DNA of 64,000 nt from Fimbriimonas sp035550555 (GCA_035550555.1 DASZPA010000135.1:1-64000); one strand, 5' to 3'; shown: positions 1 to 8,630, counted from the stretch's first letter. Numbers and translations are program-made. The notes: generated by a model from the sequence alone, not told the origin.

Positions 1-1
1 T

Positions 2-850
2 GCAGTCTCTCCCGTCGTCAATCCCGAAGTCGTCCAGCAGTTTCGGGACGAAGGCTTCGCGATCGCTCGTGGGCTGTTCCCTCAGGAGGAGGTCGATCAC
101 TTCGCGACCTACTTCACGGACATGGTGGAGCGTGGAGGCGACGGCTGGGCGGAGGGCGTTGTGGACAGGAACCATCCAGACCCGCTCAAGCGATATCCGC
201 GCCTGCTGCAGCCGCACCGCGGAGACCCAGTGGCGTTTGGGTTTATGATCGACCCGCGCATCAACGCGTATCTGACGGCGATGGCTGGAGCCGAGCCGCT
301 CGCAGTTCAGACGATGGTGTACTTCAAACCCCCGGGAGCCCGGGGACAGAACCTTCATCAGGACAACATGTATCTGCTGACCGAGCCAGGGACTTGCATG
401 GCTGCCTGGATGGCGCTCGACGACATCGACGAGGAGAACGGCTGCATGGTGCTGGCTCCAGGAACCAAAGATCTCCCGATCATCTGCCAGGTCGAGACTC
501 CCGGCCTGAGCGTCGACCAATGGGGGGATATCGAGACGCCTTTGCCTCCCGGCGCCCAGCCCATTCCCGCCGTCATGAAGCGTGGCGACGTGCTGTTCTT
601 CAACGGTAGCGTGATTCACGGCTCGTTCAAGAACAAGAGCAGGAATCGTTTCCGCCGCAGCCTCATCGGCCATTACATCGCAGGCGACGCCAGACAGGTT
701 GCCAAATACTACTTTCCGGTGTTCAGAATGGACGGCTCGACCCTCGAAGAGGGTATCGAGGAGAGCGCGCCGAGCGGTCCCTGCGGAGTCTATTCAGAGT
801 TGGGCGTGGAGCTTGCGGGCCAGTTCAAGACCTGGGAAGCGGCGCACTAG
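2..850 (+). CDS. Phytanoyl-CoA dioxygenase (PhyH) family protein, 5' end outside the window
   Basis: Fe(II)/2-oxoglutarate-dependent oxygenase of the PhyH superfamily; the substrate cannot be told. The frame is open from base 2, so the first ATG at 122 is internal: the upstream codons read VVNPEVVQQFRDEGF and GLFPQEEVDHF, the usual PhyH N-terminal helices. The metal ligands are visible as the HxD motif in LHQDNMY (about base 355) and a distal His in VIHGSFKN, followed by the Arg-rich stretch that binds 2-oxoglutarate. The stop at 848-850 overlaps the convergent SGNH hydrolase gene by 26 bp. Family assignment is firm; the true start lies before the window. Confidence 0.85.
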   Translation, partial: AVSPVVNPEVVQQFRDEGFAIARGLFPQEEVDHFATYFTDMVERGGDGWAEGVVDRNHPDPLKRYPRLLQPHRGDPVAFGFMIDPRINAYLTAMAGAEPLAVQTMVYFKPPGARGQNLHQDNMYLLTEPGTCMAAWMALDDIDEENGCMVLAPGTKDLPIICQVETPGLSVDQWGDIETPLPPGAQPIPAVMKRGDVLFFNGSVIHGSFKNKSRNRFRRSLIGHYIAGDARQVAKYYFPVFRMDGSTLEEGIEESAPSGPCGVYSELGVELAGQFKTWEAAH

Positions 851-1592
851 CCAAGCGGCGCGAGTAGGCCTCGTCGAATAGAACAGCCCACATGTGGTAG
901 CCGTCCACCGACGGATGGAAGCCGTCGGAAGCGCACTCACCGGGCGTGAGAGAGCCGTCCTCGTTGAGTGGCACGAGCTCAACGAAAGGGTAGTCCGACG
1001 CGATCTCGCGCACAATTTGAGTGAGCTTCTCAGACCTTCGAATGCAATGCACTCGAATTGCGCTGGGCAGGGCCGGCGAGGTCCGGAAGTTGGGTGTCGT
1101 CGTGAGCAATACCAAAGGCGCCCGCCGATGTTCGAGCTCTTCCAGAACTGCCCGGAGCTGGGCGCGGAAGAGAAAGGTGTCCGTGCCGCGGGTCGCGTCG
1201 TTGGCGGAGATGGAAAGGGTCACCAGGTCGATCGGGCCAGCCGGTAGGTCAGGGATTTGCCGCTCCAGCACATCGGCGATCTTCGCACCGCAGTTGCCGA
1301 AGTTCGTCACGTCGACGCGAAGACCCCTCTCGGCCAGGTGCTCTGCGAAGAGGTAGGGCAGAGTCTCCTCGACGCTGTGCACTCCAACGCCAGAAGCCGT
1401 ACTGTCTCCGAGTGAGACATACCTGATGGGCTGTCCACTTCCCACGGAGTAGCGCATAGGGAAGGTGAGCGATTTTTGAATCAGCCGTTTCGTTTCGCTG
1501 ATGTGCCGCTTGGCCCGAAGGCTGTGGTATCCCAATAGGGCCACCGCCGGAGCGGCGACAAGCAGAAGGGTTTTGGATCGGCGTTCCGGCAC
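825..1592 (-). CDS. SGNH/GDSL-type hydrolase with N-terminal membrane anchor
   Basis: Predicted esterase/lipase-type hydrolase of the SGNH fold (255 aa). All four blocks can be seen: GDSTASGVG (block I, nucleophile Ser near residue 64), NFGNCGAKI (block II Gly), SISANDATRG (block III Asn) and SDGFHPSVDGY (block V Asp and His) near the C terminus. Residues 8-23 form one hydrophobic segment followed by basic residues, so the protein is probably anchored in the membrane with the catalytic domain outside. It converges on the PhyH gene with a 26-bp overlap. The substrate is unknown; such proteins often deacylate lipids or polysaccharides. Confidence 0.85.
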   Translation of the reverse strand: MPERRSKTLLLVAAPAVALLGYHSLRAKRHISETKRLIQKSLTFPMRYSVGSGQPIRYVSLGDSTASGVGVHSVEETLPYLFAEHLAERGLRVDVTNFGNCGAKIADVLERQIPDLPAGPIDLVTLSISANDATRGTDTFLFRAQLRAVLEELEHRRAPLVLLTTTPNFRTSPALPSAIRVHCIRRSEKLTQIVREIASDYPFVELVPLNEDGSLTPGECASDGFHPSVDGYHMWAVLFDEAYSRRLASAPLPRS

Positions 1593-1728
1593 GGCAACTG
1601 CAATTTTGCCTGACGACTCGATGTCTGTCTAGGACCGCGGGACCGCCAAAGTGGAATCTCAGTCGAGAGATCGTCTCACTTCCCGCAAGATTCAGGCAAT
1701 GGTTCCAGCATTCGTGAGGCGGGTAGCG
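1593..1728. other. Intergenic spacer without a recognisable gene
   Basis: Short gap between the SGNH hydrolase and the TOPRIM-like gene. A small forward reading frame that crosses it is antisense to the neighbouring gene and shows no protein-like features. Confidence 0.5.
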
Positions 1729-2268
1729 CTAGTAGTTCCAGCGATTGCGGTGAGCCTCCCACTCGATGCAAGCATGCTTCATGGAAGGGAGCGGAGACAC
1801 CGGCAGCCGGCGCGCTTTGCATCCATCCGCCAAGATTCGTCCGGCATCACGACCTCGGTCGCCAACATTTTTGCGAGCATCGTCGCGGTGATCCTCTTCG
1901 ATCGACTCTCCCAATAGGTGCAGGGCCCAATTCTCCATTTCCCACCGTGGTCGAACAATTAGAACTGGCTCATCTTCGAAGGTGTCCTCAAGATCGGATT
2001 CCCTCAGCTTGCGTCGCAGCCGATCGTTGATTTGAGCGTCCGTGAGCTCGTCTCCATCGACGACGACTATCAGTCGAGTCTGCACATGGGCTTTCCGCAG
2101 TGCGCGGACCTCCCGAGGGAAAGCCTCGAACACAGCCGACTTGCTCTGCATCCGCTCTAGCCTCGCCCTCCCCACAGACGGCATTCCCACGCGATGAAGG
2201 AACGCGTTGATAAACCTCTGGTGCATCTCGTCCTCACAGAGGATTACCAGCGACACTCTCTTAGGCAT
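1729..2268 (-). CDS. Small TOPRIM-like protein, partner of the upstream AAA ATPase
   Basis: A 179-aa protein whose sequence suggests a minimal TOPRIM-type nuclease. An N-terminal strand ends in an invariant-looking acidic pair (VILCEDEMH, Glu at about residue 12). A second strand carries the DxD-type motif VVVDGDE at about residues 69-75. A later PRWEMENW motif contributes another acid. This E...DxD order is that of TOPRIM domains in OLD-family nucleases. It starts 8 bp inside the end of the ATPase gene, so the two are translationally coupled. The nuclease role is inferred from motifs and context; no close named family was recognised. Confidence 0.6.
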   Translation of the reverse strand: MPKRVSLVILCEDEMHQRFINAFLHRVGMPSVGRARLERMQSKSAVFEAFPREVRALRKAHVQTRLIVVVDGDELTDAQINDRLRRKLRESDLEDTFEDEPVLIVRPRWEMENWALHLLGESIEEDHRDDARKNVGDRGRDAGRILADGCKARRLPVSPLPSMKHACIEWEAHRNRWNY

Positions 2269-3361
2269 CTATCCATCCACGGGCAAGTCGCTCTGAAAGC
2301 GACAGCCCGGTTTCGTCAGGGGTCACACTCGAAACGACGGCGGGAGAAAGATGGTCCGGACGCGAGAAATACGCGACGCTACTCTCGGCCATCGACTGAA
2401 TGATCTCCTGATTGTGCGAGACGATCAAGAACTGCCCGTCGGCAGGACGATGATCGAGCATTTTGAGAAGCCACGGCTGAATCTCCATAAGCGCGACAAA
2501 ATTGTCTGGCTCATCGATGACGATCGTGGTTGGAGGAGTCGCGCTCTGGTAAGCGAGGAGAGTGTAAAGGACCACGAGCATTCGCTCACCCTCCGAAAGC
2601 TCGTGAAACTCGATCACCGATTCTCTGGCGGCTTCTTTGGGACGCTTGAAGACTGCGCTCAGTGCCATTCCGCGCCCAATCTGGTCGAGCTTCAGGTAGT
2701 CGAAGTCGTCCCATACGTCCGAAAGCAGACCAAGCATGGACTCGGTGAACTTGCCACTCGAAGTCTGACTCCAGTACCAGGCAACGAAATTCTCAAAGCG
2801 ATACCAGGGACGTGGCTCCGGGCGTCTCGCCTCGTTGTCCATTAATGGAGGCATGGGCCGGACAATGATCATCCTTGTTAGAGCTGCCAAGAACTCCGCG
2901 ACCAACTCCGAACCTTCTGTTGCTGAGAGAGCGTTCACAGCGCTCTGATTGGGCGGAACGATGACTTGGAGGATCGGCTCCGTTTCGCCGTTGTGGGATG
3001 TCACCGCTTCTTTATTTCGCGCGAAAACCGTTCGATCTCCGATTCGGAGCGATTCTGTCCGCACACTGGTCCCCTTAGCCTGGACGACGAATTCGACACG
3101 ATATCGGAAGAGCGAGTTTCCGGTCTCGAGGTCAAGTTCGAACTTCGCGACCTCGGAGTTTTGCCACCGAGTCAACGTCTCTTGATCAACAAGCTCCTCA
3201 AGCCTCTCCCAGCCGCATGACCACGCCCTTATGAGGTCCAAAGCATCAAGAGCACTGGTCTTGCCGCTCCCGTTATATCCCAGGATCAGGGTTTCCGCGC
3301 CGGGCTCCCACGTAAAGTCAACCAGACAACGATAGTTGTCGGCGTAGAGACGGCGGATCAT
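2261..3361 (-). CDS. AAA-family ATPase (SMC/OLD-like, AAA_21 type)
   Basis: A 366-aa ATPase of the ABC/SMC-like class found in OLD-type and other defence systems. It has a Walker A motif GYNGSGKT at residues 28-35, an ABC-signature-like LSEGER, Walker B in TIVIDEPDN, and a switch His in LIVSHNQE. The start at 3361 (MIRRLYADNYRC) is chosen because the usual fold starts there; an upstream extension to 3433 is Gly/Ser-rich and unlike the family. It lacks its own nuclease domain. Together with the overlapping downstream TOPRIM-like gene it looks like a split OLD or PARIS-like module. ATPase assignment is firm, defence role is inference. Confidence 0.8.
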   Translation of the reverse strand: MIRRLYADNYRCLVDFTWEPGAETLILGYNGSGKTSALDALDLIRAWSCGWERLEELVDQETLTRWQNSEVAKFELDLETGNSLFRYRVEFVVQAKGTSVRTESLRIGDRTVFARNKEAVTSHNGETEPILQVIVPPNQSAVNALSATEGSELVAEFLAALTRMIIVRPMPPLMDNEARRPEPRPWYRFENFVAWYWSQTSSGKFTESMLGLLSDVWDDFDYLKLDQIGRGMALSAVFKRPKEAARESVIEFHELSEGERMLVVLYTLLAYQSATPPTTIVIDEPDNFVALMEIQPWLLKMLDHRPADGQFLIVSHNQEIIQSMAESSVAYFSRPDHLSPAVVSSVTPDETGLSLSERLARGWIDA

Positions 3362-3526
3362 GGGATCAGTGTACTGGCGTGAAGCCGAATGCATGGCTGT
3401 CCGCACGGATACGTGGCCACCGCCTCCGGCCATGCAGTGTCGTCCGCTTTTCTTGGAGGCACGTTGGCTGGAGCTTCGCGTTTCGCCGGCGATTGTTCCT
3501 TGGCGTCCCGATGGAGCAGGGCGGCC

Positions 3527-4975
3527 TCAGGCGAAGGTCTTACTGGCGGCCGCTTGCTCAGCGGCAGGAGTCTTCACGGGAAGGGCGAACCGGAAAGTGG
3601 CGCCCTTGCCGGGTTTGCTTTCCGCCCAAATGCGTCCGCCGTGGCGATCCACGATCCGCTTTGCATTGGCGAGGCCCATGCCCGTTCCCGCGAACTCCGT
3701 ATCGCGGTGAAGCCTCTGGAAGGGGGTGAAGAGCTTGTCGACGAGGGCATCGTCAAACCCCACGCCATTGTCACTTACGGTAACGATGACCTCCGAACGA
3801 TCTCGACGTGCATGGATCTCTATCTTGCCGTCGCCTCTTTGGCTGCAGAACTTGAAAGCGTTCTCGATCAGGTTTTGCACGAGGAGCGAAAGAAGCAGCG
3901 GGTCACCATAGACAGTGATATTGGGTTCGACGCTCACGGCGACCGCTCCAGACCACTCCCTGCTCTGGATTTCCAAGATCGATTGGCCGCAAAGCTCGCT
4001 CAGGTTGACTTCGCACTCGTTCAGCTCCGCCTTGCCGAGTCGAGCCATTTCGAGCAGGCTGTCGATTAGGCGGGAAAGCCGGGTCGCGGCGTTGGTCACC
4101 CGCCTCAGCTCGTCGAGGCCCTCGTCCGGCACCGAGCTCCCGTAATCCTCCATGAAGATCCGGGTCGAAGCGATGATCCAGCGCAGCGGCGCTCGCAGGT
4201 CATGAGCGGCGGAGTAGCAAAACACCTCCAGCTCCTGATTGACCATGTTCAAGGCGTTCGTTCTCTCCGCGACGCGCTTGTCGAGTTCCAAATTGGATCT
4301 TTCCAAGGCGATCGTCTTTTCGGTCACTTCGGAAAGCGCCTGCTCGTAACGGCCGCTGAGTGTCTTGATGGTCTTCCAAGACTGGTACGACAGTGTCATC
4401 GCGGCTAAAAATGCGCCTCCGCCCAGCGCCACAAACAGAAAGAGGGCCGAGCGCCGTTGACGCTCCACTTGAGTGGCGAGATCGTCGCGCTCTTCAAGAA
4501 TGAAAGTGCCGACGTCGCCACGCACTTGATTCAGTTTCAGGTTCACCAGAAGCCGCGACGAGCTGGGTCCGGCGTCCAAGCTTGGAGGAACCAGGGATTG
4601 GGCGCTCATCCAGCTTCGCAGATCGCTTTCAACCCGTTCTTCCCTGGCGGCCGTCGCAGGGCTCGTTCCGGAAAGCGCGCGAAGATTCTCCAGCTCTCCA
4701 GGAATTTTGGACCTGCTGTCGTTATACGATTGCAGAAATAGCTTGTCGCCAGTCGTCTTGTAGTTGGCCCAGCTGTCGCCAAAATCGATCATGAGAGTCA
4801 GCACTCGTTCCGCTTGGGCGATGGCGGCCAAGCTCCTGTTGATCGACGTGGCCTGGGTGCTCGTCACCTGCAAGAGCCAGGAAAGAACTCCGACGATCAG
4901 CAGCATCAAGAGAACGGGCAGCAGAATGCTCCGTCTGGAAAGGCTTAGAAAGGCTGGATCCTTGTTGGAATACAT
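3527..4975 (-). CDS. CHASE3-domain sensor histidine kinase
   Basis: Membrane-bound sensor kinase, 482 aa. A first transmembrane segment spans about residues 18-37, an extracytoplasmic CHASE3-like helical domain follows (38-175), and a second segment lies at about 176-197. A coiled linker leads to the HisKA dimerisation domain with phospho-acceptor His258 in AAHDLRAPLR. The ATPase domain shows the N box NLIENAFKF, G1 box VSDNGVGFD and G2 box GTGMGLA. No receiver domain or response regulator gene lies next to it, so it is an orphan here. The ligand of the CHASE3 domain is unknown. Confidence 0.9.
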   Translation of the reverse strand: MYSNKDPAFLSLSRRSILLPVLLMLLIVGVLSWLLQVTSTQATSINRSLAAIAQAERVLTLMIDFGDSWANYKTTGDKLFLQSYNDSRSKIPGELENLRALSGTSPATAAREERVESDLRSWMSAQSLVPPSLDAGPSSSRLLVNLKLNQVRGDVGTFILEERDDLATQVERQRRSALFLFVALGGGAFLAAMTLSYQSWKTIKTLSGRYEQALSEVTEKTIALERSNLELDKRVAERTNALNMVNQELEVFCYSAAHDLRAPLRWIIASTRIFMEDYGSSVPDEGLDELRRVTNAATRLSRLIDSLLEMARLGKAELNECEVNLSELCGQSILEIQSREWSGAVAVSVEPNITVYGDPLLLSLLVQNLIENAFKFCSQRGDGKIEIHARRDRSEVIVTVSDNGVGFDDALVDKLFTPFQRLHRDTEFAGTGMGLANAKRIVDRHGGRIWAESKPGKGATFRFALPVKTPAAEQAAASKTFA

Positions 4976-5400
4976 GGGTTGGCGTGTTCAATCCCACTCC
5001 ATCGTGGAAACTCACTCGCTTGCGACGGTCAAAGCAGACTATAGCAGTGAAATCCGGGGACCATCATCACCATAGGGACTGCCTCTGTAGATAGAATCGG
5101 CTTCTTGAAAGGCAGTCCGCTGGTCTGAGGATGGAAAAATCTGAGGCCGGGCCTCCCATCGATGTCGCTCAGCGGCGTCACAGCTCCAGCAATCGCTCCA
5201 AGCAAGGTCTACGCTGACCGTCGAACCGCTTAATGAGAACGGCTTCAGGTCGGGCCACAGGAATCGATTTCCAGCCCTTTCCAACTCTCCTGCACTGAGG
5301 ACGCGGCGCTGTCCGGTATCAAAGCGGCTTTGGGCGGAGTATGCCAACGGTGACAATCGCACGCCCCGAGGTCCCAACAGCTCAGGGGCCCGTCCAGCAA
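4976..5400. other. Long intergenic region, no supported gene
   Basis: About 425 bases between the divergent histidine kinase and prepilin genes. A 112-codon reverse frame (5039-5377) exists but has no recognisable domain, ribosome binding site or signal peptide and is not called. The region presumably holds the kinase promoter and the 5' regulatory region of the prepilin gene. Confidence 0.5.
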
Positions 5401-5438
5401 TTATTACAGTGTCAATGCTGCAGAAAGGTGTAATAATG
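5401..5438. promoter_or_regulatory. 9-bp inverted repeat upstream of prepilin gene
   Basis: ATTATTACA at 5401-5409 is repeated in perfect inverted form (TGTAATAAT) at 5430-5438 with a 20-base spacer. It ends 36 bases before the start of the prepilin-like gene at 5475. The AT-rich arms in GC-rich DNA suggest an operator or an mRNA stem; which one cannot be told from sequence. Confidence 0.4.
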
Positions 5439-5474
5439 TGGTTTGAGGCGCAATTTTCGCCTGATTGTTAGGGC

Positions 5475-6353
5475 ATGACTTACAGGCTCGGTAGGGACTC
5501 AACTGGATTCACGCTGATTGAAGTGTTGGTGGTCATGGCCATCATCAGCGTGGTCGCGGCCATTTTATTCCCGGTTTTCGCATTGGCCCGGAACGCCGCG
5601 AACAAGGCTACGTGCCTCAACAACTTGGGGCAGCTTACGCTGGCCTACCAGCTCTACAGCAACGATTACGAGGACACTCTCTGCGCGCCGGTGTACCTGT
5701 CCAACCTCGTCGCCTATCCCTGGCACGCGTGGTTCGGAGAATTGGACTCGTCGACTGCGACGCTCGATCCCAGCCGCGCCCTGCTCTCTCCCTACCTGCG
5801 AAACACGGCAGTCTTCAACTGTCCGAACATCGATACCATCCCGAATCCTCTCAGCGCAGATTTGAGCTATGGAATCAATGACCAGCTGTGCATCACAACG
5901 GTCAATCTCCAGAATCTCAACGTTTCGTTTCAGCCCGTGACGGGTTCCCAAGTTCAAGCTCCGTCGGAAACCGTCCTTTTTGGAGACGCGGCGCAAAATG
6001 AGCCCGGCTCCCGAATTGACAAACGAGCCATTCTACAGTTCAACGCTCACTTTGCCGGCACCTCGAGAGGATTCCTGCACGCCCGCCATGGCGGAGCGGT
6101 GGCGAATGTCTCTTGGCTGGATGGCCATGTGAAATCGATGCACCTGTCTTACAACACTCGCAACGATGGCGCCCAATACTCCGCTGCATGGGAGGAACGG
6201 GAGGGCATTGGGGACCTGCTCAAGTTTCCGCGCCAATACGCCAAACCCACCGGCGCCGCCCCCTCCCTTCAGGACATGTACTACTATCTGACCGACAAGT
6301 CCGTCGATCCAACGGGAAGCCTCAACACGCTAACTCAATGGCTGCTGCTGTAG
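5475..6353 (+). CDS. Prepilin-type N-terminal cleavage/methylation protein (DUF1559-like)
   Basis: Secreted type IV pilin/pseudopilin-like protein (292 aa). After a short basic leader comes the prepilin peptidase signature GFTLIEVLV, in which cleavage after Gly exposes a methylatable Phe and Glu5 anchors assembly. About 20 hydrophobic residues follow, then the typical NLGQLTLAYQLYSNDYED helix. The C-terminal part holds RHGGAVANVSWLDGHVKS, a variant of the H-X9-DG motif with ten residues between His and Asp. Many Armatimonadota and Planctomycetes carry dozens of such genes; function is unproven beyond a surface or secretion role. Unlike the two other copies in this window it is not followed by a small coupled gene. 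Confidence 0.9.
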   Translation: MTYRLGRDSTGFTLIEVLVVMAIISVVAAILFPVFALARNAANKATCLNNLGQLTLAYQLYSNDYEDTLCAPVYLSNLVAYPWHAWFGELDSSTATLDPSRALLSPYLRNTAVFNCPNIDTIPNPLSADLSYGINDQLCITTVNLQNLNVSFQPVTGSQVQAPSETVLFGDAAQNEPGSRIDKRAILQFNAHFAGTSRGFLHARHGGAVANVSWLDGHVKSMHLSYNTRNDGAQYSAAWEEREGIGDLLKFPRQYAKPTGAAPSLQDMYYYLTDKSVDPTGSLNTLTQWLLL

Positions 6354-6423
6354 AGGCTGGCAAGTTCGCCCCTTCGCAGCCTCAGATAGATCCTGTAGAT
6401 ACACCGGAACGTTAGGTCTGTAC

Positions 6424-7257
6424 TCAGTCGTTCCAACGTGTTCCGGCATGGAGCGATTGAAAGTGGAGTGGAGTCATTCCCTCGGACCGCTTGAAGATGC
6501 GGCGGAAGTAGTTGCTGTCCAGAAACCCGCACTCATGCGCGACCTCATCGATGGAAAGCTCCCGCATCGTCAGCAGGTGCCTCGCCCGTTGGATTCGTCG
6601 CCGATGAATCGCTTCCACGATGCTGATCCCATAGGTACTTCGGTAGATCCGTCCAAGGTAGTCGGGACTACAGCCGATACGGGTCGCAATGCCGGAGGTG
6701 CTGAGCTCCTTCTGGAAGCAGCTTCGAATGATCGCGTCGGCCTGGCTGGCCATCAGCGCCGTGGCCTCCGTCTCGACTCCAGCCGGAGGCTCATAAGCGA
6801 CTTCGCAAAGGGCTAAGAGCAATGCGAGGTCGGCAGCCTTCCCCTCGGAAGCCTTCGATTCGTTGTAATCGAGTAAGCGGTGGAGCAACTCGACCATGTG
6901 ATCCGGCCGAGCGACGGTTTTGTGCTGCGGTACATGCGCCAATAGGCCGTCTTCTTGGATACCTGGCTGATCGTCGATCGAGAAGTAGACCCAATAGTAT
7001 GACAGGTCGTGGCTGTTCGGTTGCCATCCCTTGTGGTGCCGGTTTGGAAACAGCAGCAGCGACTGATAGGGACCGACCGAGAACCGGCGATTCTCCTCTG
7101 AGATGAAAAGCGAGCCTTTTCGCACGTAGATAAGCTCGCAAACATCAAGGCATCGGCCCGGGTATTTGCCGTCTTTGTGAGGCGTAAACTCGCCGGCCCT
7201 AATGCAATGAATGGGCAACTTTGCCGAAAGGCTCAAGCAGACGTCAGATTCGGCCAT
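6424..7257 (-). CDS. AraC-family transcriptional regulator
   Basis: A 277-aa regulator with an N-terminal cupin-type sensing half (about residues 15-110, including GKYPGRCLDVCELIYVRKGS and FPNRHHKGW) and a C-terminal double helix-turn-helix (about 170-270). The second helix pair is typical of the family (IDEVAHECGFLDSNYFRRIFKR). Such proteins usually sense sugars and activate carbohydrate genes. It is divergent from the prepilin-like gene at 7418 and shares a 160-bp control region with it. No sugar-use gene is adjacent, so its target is uncertain; the neighbouring prepilin genes are candidates. Confidence 0.9.
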   Translation of the reverse strand: MAESDVCLSLSAKLPIHCIRAGEFTPHKDGKYPGRCLDVCELIYVRKGSLFISEENRRFSVGPYQSLLLFPNRHHKGWQPNSHDLSYYWVYFSIDDQPGIQEDGLLAHVPQHKTVARPDHMVELLHRLLDYNESKASEGKAADLALLLALCEVAYEPPAGVETEATALMASQADAIIRSCFQKELSTSGIATRIGCSPDYLGRIYRSTYGISIVEAIHRRRIQRARHLLTMRELSIDEVAHECGFLDSNYFRRIFKRSEGMTPLHFQSLHAGTRWND

Positions 7258-7417
7258 ATAGTCGGATTTGTGCTGATAATGTCGGTAATCGTCCTTTGAT
7301 TTTCTCGACTGAGCGCACTACTATGTACGTGATACCTGTATCTTTGCTTTTTGCCACTGACTGAGTTGAAATGACAAGCCTACCTACTAGTAGCGGATTA
7401 CATAAGGATAACTATTC

Positions 7418-8218
7418 ATGGCACATAGCAATTCTATTCGTGTTAATGCCTTAAAAGCATTTACCCTAATTGAGCTCTTAGTTGTCATCGCGATTATCGC
7501 GATCTTGGCGGCAATTCTATTTCCAGTATTCGCCCAGGCAAAGGCGGCGGCCAAAACAACGGCAACGCTGTCCAACATGAAACAGCTTGGACTCGCTCTA
7601 CAGATGTATACGAACGATTCGGACGATGTGGTGCCCTTATATGAGCCCACGCAGGCCGGAGGCGACAACGTCTTTCTGATCCAGCGACTCTATCCGTACG
7701 TCAAGAACCTGGACATCTTCTGGGATGCTGCGACGGGCGAGCCGGACCTGAACCCCAGAACGATGCAGCCGACGTCGGCTACCGACCAAGGCTGGGGCGA
7801 TTGGACGCTCTACGAGAACCTGAGCTTCAACGGCGATGGACTCGGCGGCTATTGGAATTTTGGCGGCACGACCGTCTACGACTACGGGCGTGTGCTGACC
7901 AGCCAACAGAACCTGGCACAGCGGGCAGCGTTCATGACCACCACCTGGCCCGGCACGGGCGATCCGTGGGGCTATTACCAGTTCCTGAACTGGGTTGCGG
8001 TACAGCCCGACTACGCGGACCTCACCGACTTCTGGGCCGACCAGTGCTGGAACGCGCGAGGGCGGCACCGCGATCGCTGGGTTGTCTCTTACGCGGATGG
8101 CCACGCGGGCACGGTGGCTGCGACCTCCAAGGTCGTGCCGCCAGGAGGAGACTACTGGACGGTCTACGCCGGCAACACGCTCGCCTTCTGGGGCTCCTAC
8201 TGGGATCCGACCCTTTAA
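7418..8218 (+). CDS. Prepilin-type N-terminal cleavage/methylation protein (H-X9-DG)
   Basis: Pilin-like secreted protein of 266 aa. The leader is followed by AFTLIELLVVIAII, the prepilin peptidase site with Glu5, and a long hydrophobic helix ending FPVFAQAK. The helix SNMKQLGLALQMYTNDSDD is typical of DUF1559-like proteins, and the C terminus shows an exact H-X9-DG motif (His, nine residues, then DGHAG). A purine-rich AAGGATAA lies upstream of the start. It is followed after three bases by a small membrane protein gene, so the two are co-translated. Central region is rich in Trp/Gly/Tyr, as usual for the family. Confidence 0.92.
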   Translation: MAHSNSIRVNALKAFTLIELLVVIAIIAILAAILFPVFAQAKAAAKTTATLSNMKQLGLALQMYTNDSDDVVPLYEPTQAGGDNVFLIQRLYPYVKNLDIFWDAATGEPDLNPRTMQPTSATDQGWGDWTLYENLSFNGDGLGGYWNFGGTTVYDYGRVLTSQQNLAQRAAFMTTTWPGTGDPWGYYQFLNWVAVQPDYADLTDFWADQCWNARGRHRDRWVVSYADGHAGTVAATSKVVPPGGDYWTVYAGNTLAFWGSYWDPTL

Positions 8219-8221
8219 GAA

Positions 8222-8416
8222 ATGGGTAAGGAGCTTTCGCCAAAGCTCGTGGGGGCCGTCATCGCCTTGGTGGTGGTCCTCGTTCTTGCCATCGGATGGG
8301 TGCTCACAAGCGGGGGATCCGGCTCGCATGGAAACCCAAACGTCAAACCCGCTTCTCCGCCGCCCCCTCGGCACGGCCCCCCGCCGCCCCCAGCCGGCGG
8401 ATTTCCAAGAGGCTAA
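8222..8416 (+). CDS. Small single-pass membrane protein with Pro/Gly-rich tail
   Basis: A 64-aa protein with one transmembrane helix (about residues 9-29, VGAVIALVVVLVLAIGW) and an extracytoplasmic tail dominated by Pro, Gly and His (PPPPRHGPPPPPAGG). Its ATG lies three bases after the prepilin stop, and a strong stem-loop follows directly after its own stop, so the two genes form one transcription unit. No named family was recognised. A comparable small gene follows the prepilin at 58818, which supports this being a real gene that works with the pilin-like protein. Confidence 0.75.
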   Translation: MGKELSPKLVGAVIALVVVLVLAIGWVLTSGGSGSHGNPNVKPASPPPPRHGPPPPPAGGFPRG

Positions 8417-8445
8417 ATCAAGGCCGCTCCTTTAGCGGCCTTGAT
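8417..8445 (+). terminator. Stem-loop terminator after the prepilin/small-protein unit
   Basis: Perfect 12-bp inverted repeat (ATCAAGGCCGCT and its complement) around a 5-base loop, starting at the base after the stop codon. No T-run follows, so termination may need Rho or the hairpin may protect the mRNA end. Confidence 0.7.
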
Positions 8446-8522
8446 CCTATACGGAGACCGCGTCGCAGTAGGAGATAGTCGCTGGCTCAACGTTGGCGTG
8501 GCAACGGAACCGTTCGAAAGAT

Positions 8523-8599
8523 TGGTCGGGGCGACAAGATTCGAACCTGCGACCTCTTCCACCCCATGGAAGCGCGCTACCAAACTGCGCCACGCCCCG
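8523..8599 (-). tRNA. tRNA-Pro (anticodon GGG)
   Basis: 77 bases on the minus strand fold as a full cloverleaf: acceptor stem CGGGGCG/CGCCCCG with discriminator A, D arm GCGC..GCGC, anticodon stem CTTCC/GGAAG around loop ATGGGGT (anticodon GGG, reading CCC), T arm with TTCGAAT, and an encoded CCA end. The sequence matches the bacterial tRNA-Pro pattern throughout. Confidence 0.97.
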
Positions 8600-8630
8600 A
8601 CGCGTGAGCCAGAGAATACCCGCTGAGAGG

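Noticed and set aside
1651..1917. 88-codon forward frame
   Set aside because: Mostly antisense to the TOPRIM-like gene; no support of its own.
5039..5377. 112-codon reverse frame in the long intergenic gap
   Set aside because: No recognisable domain, no ribosome site, no signal peptide; kept as non-coding.
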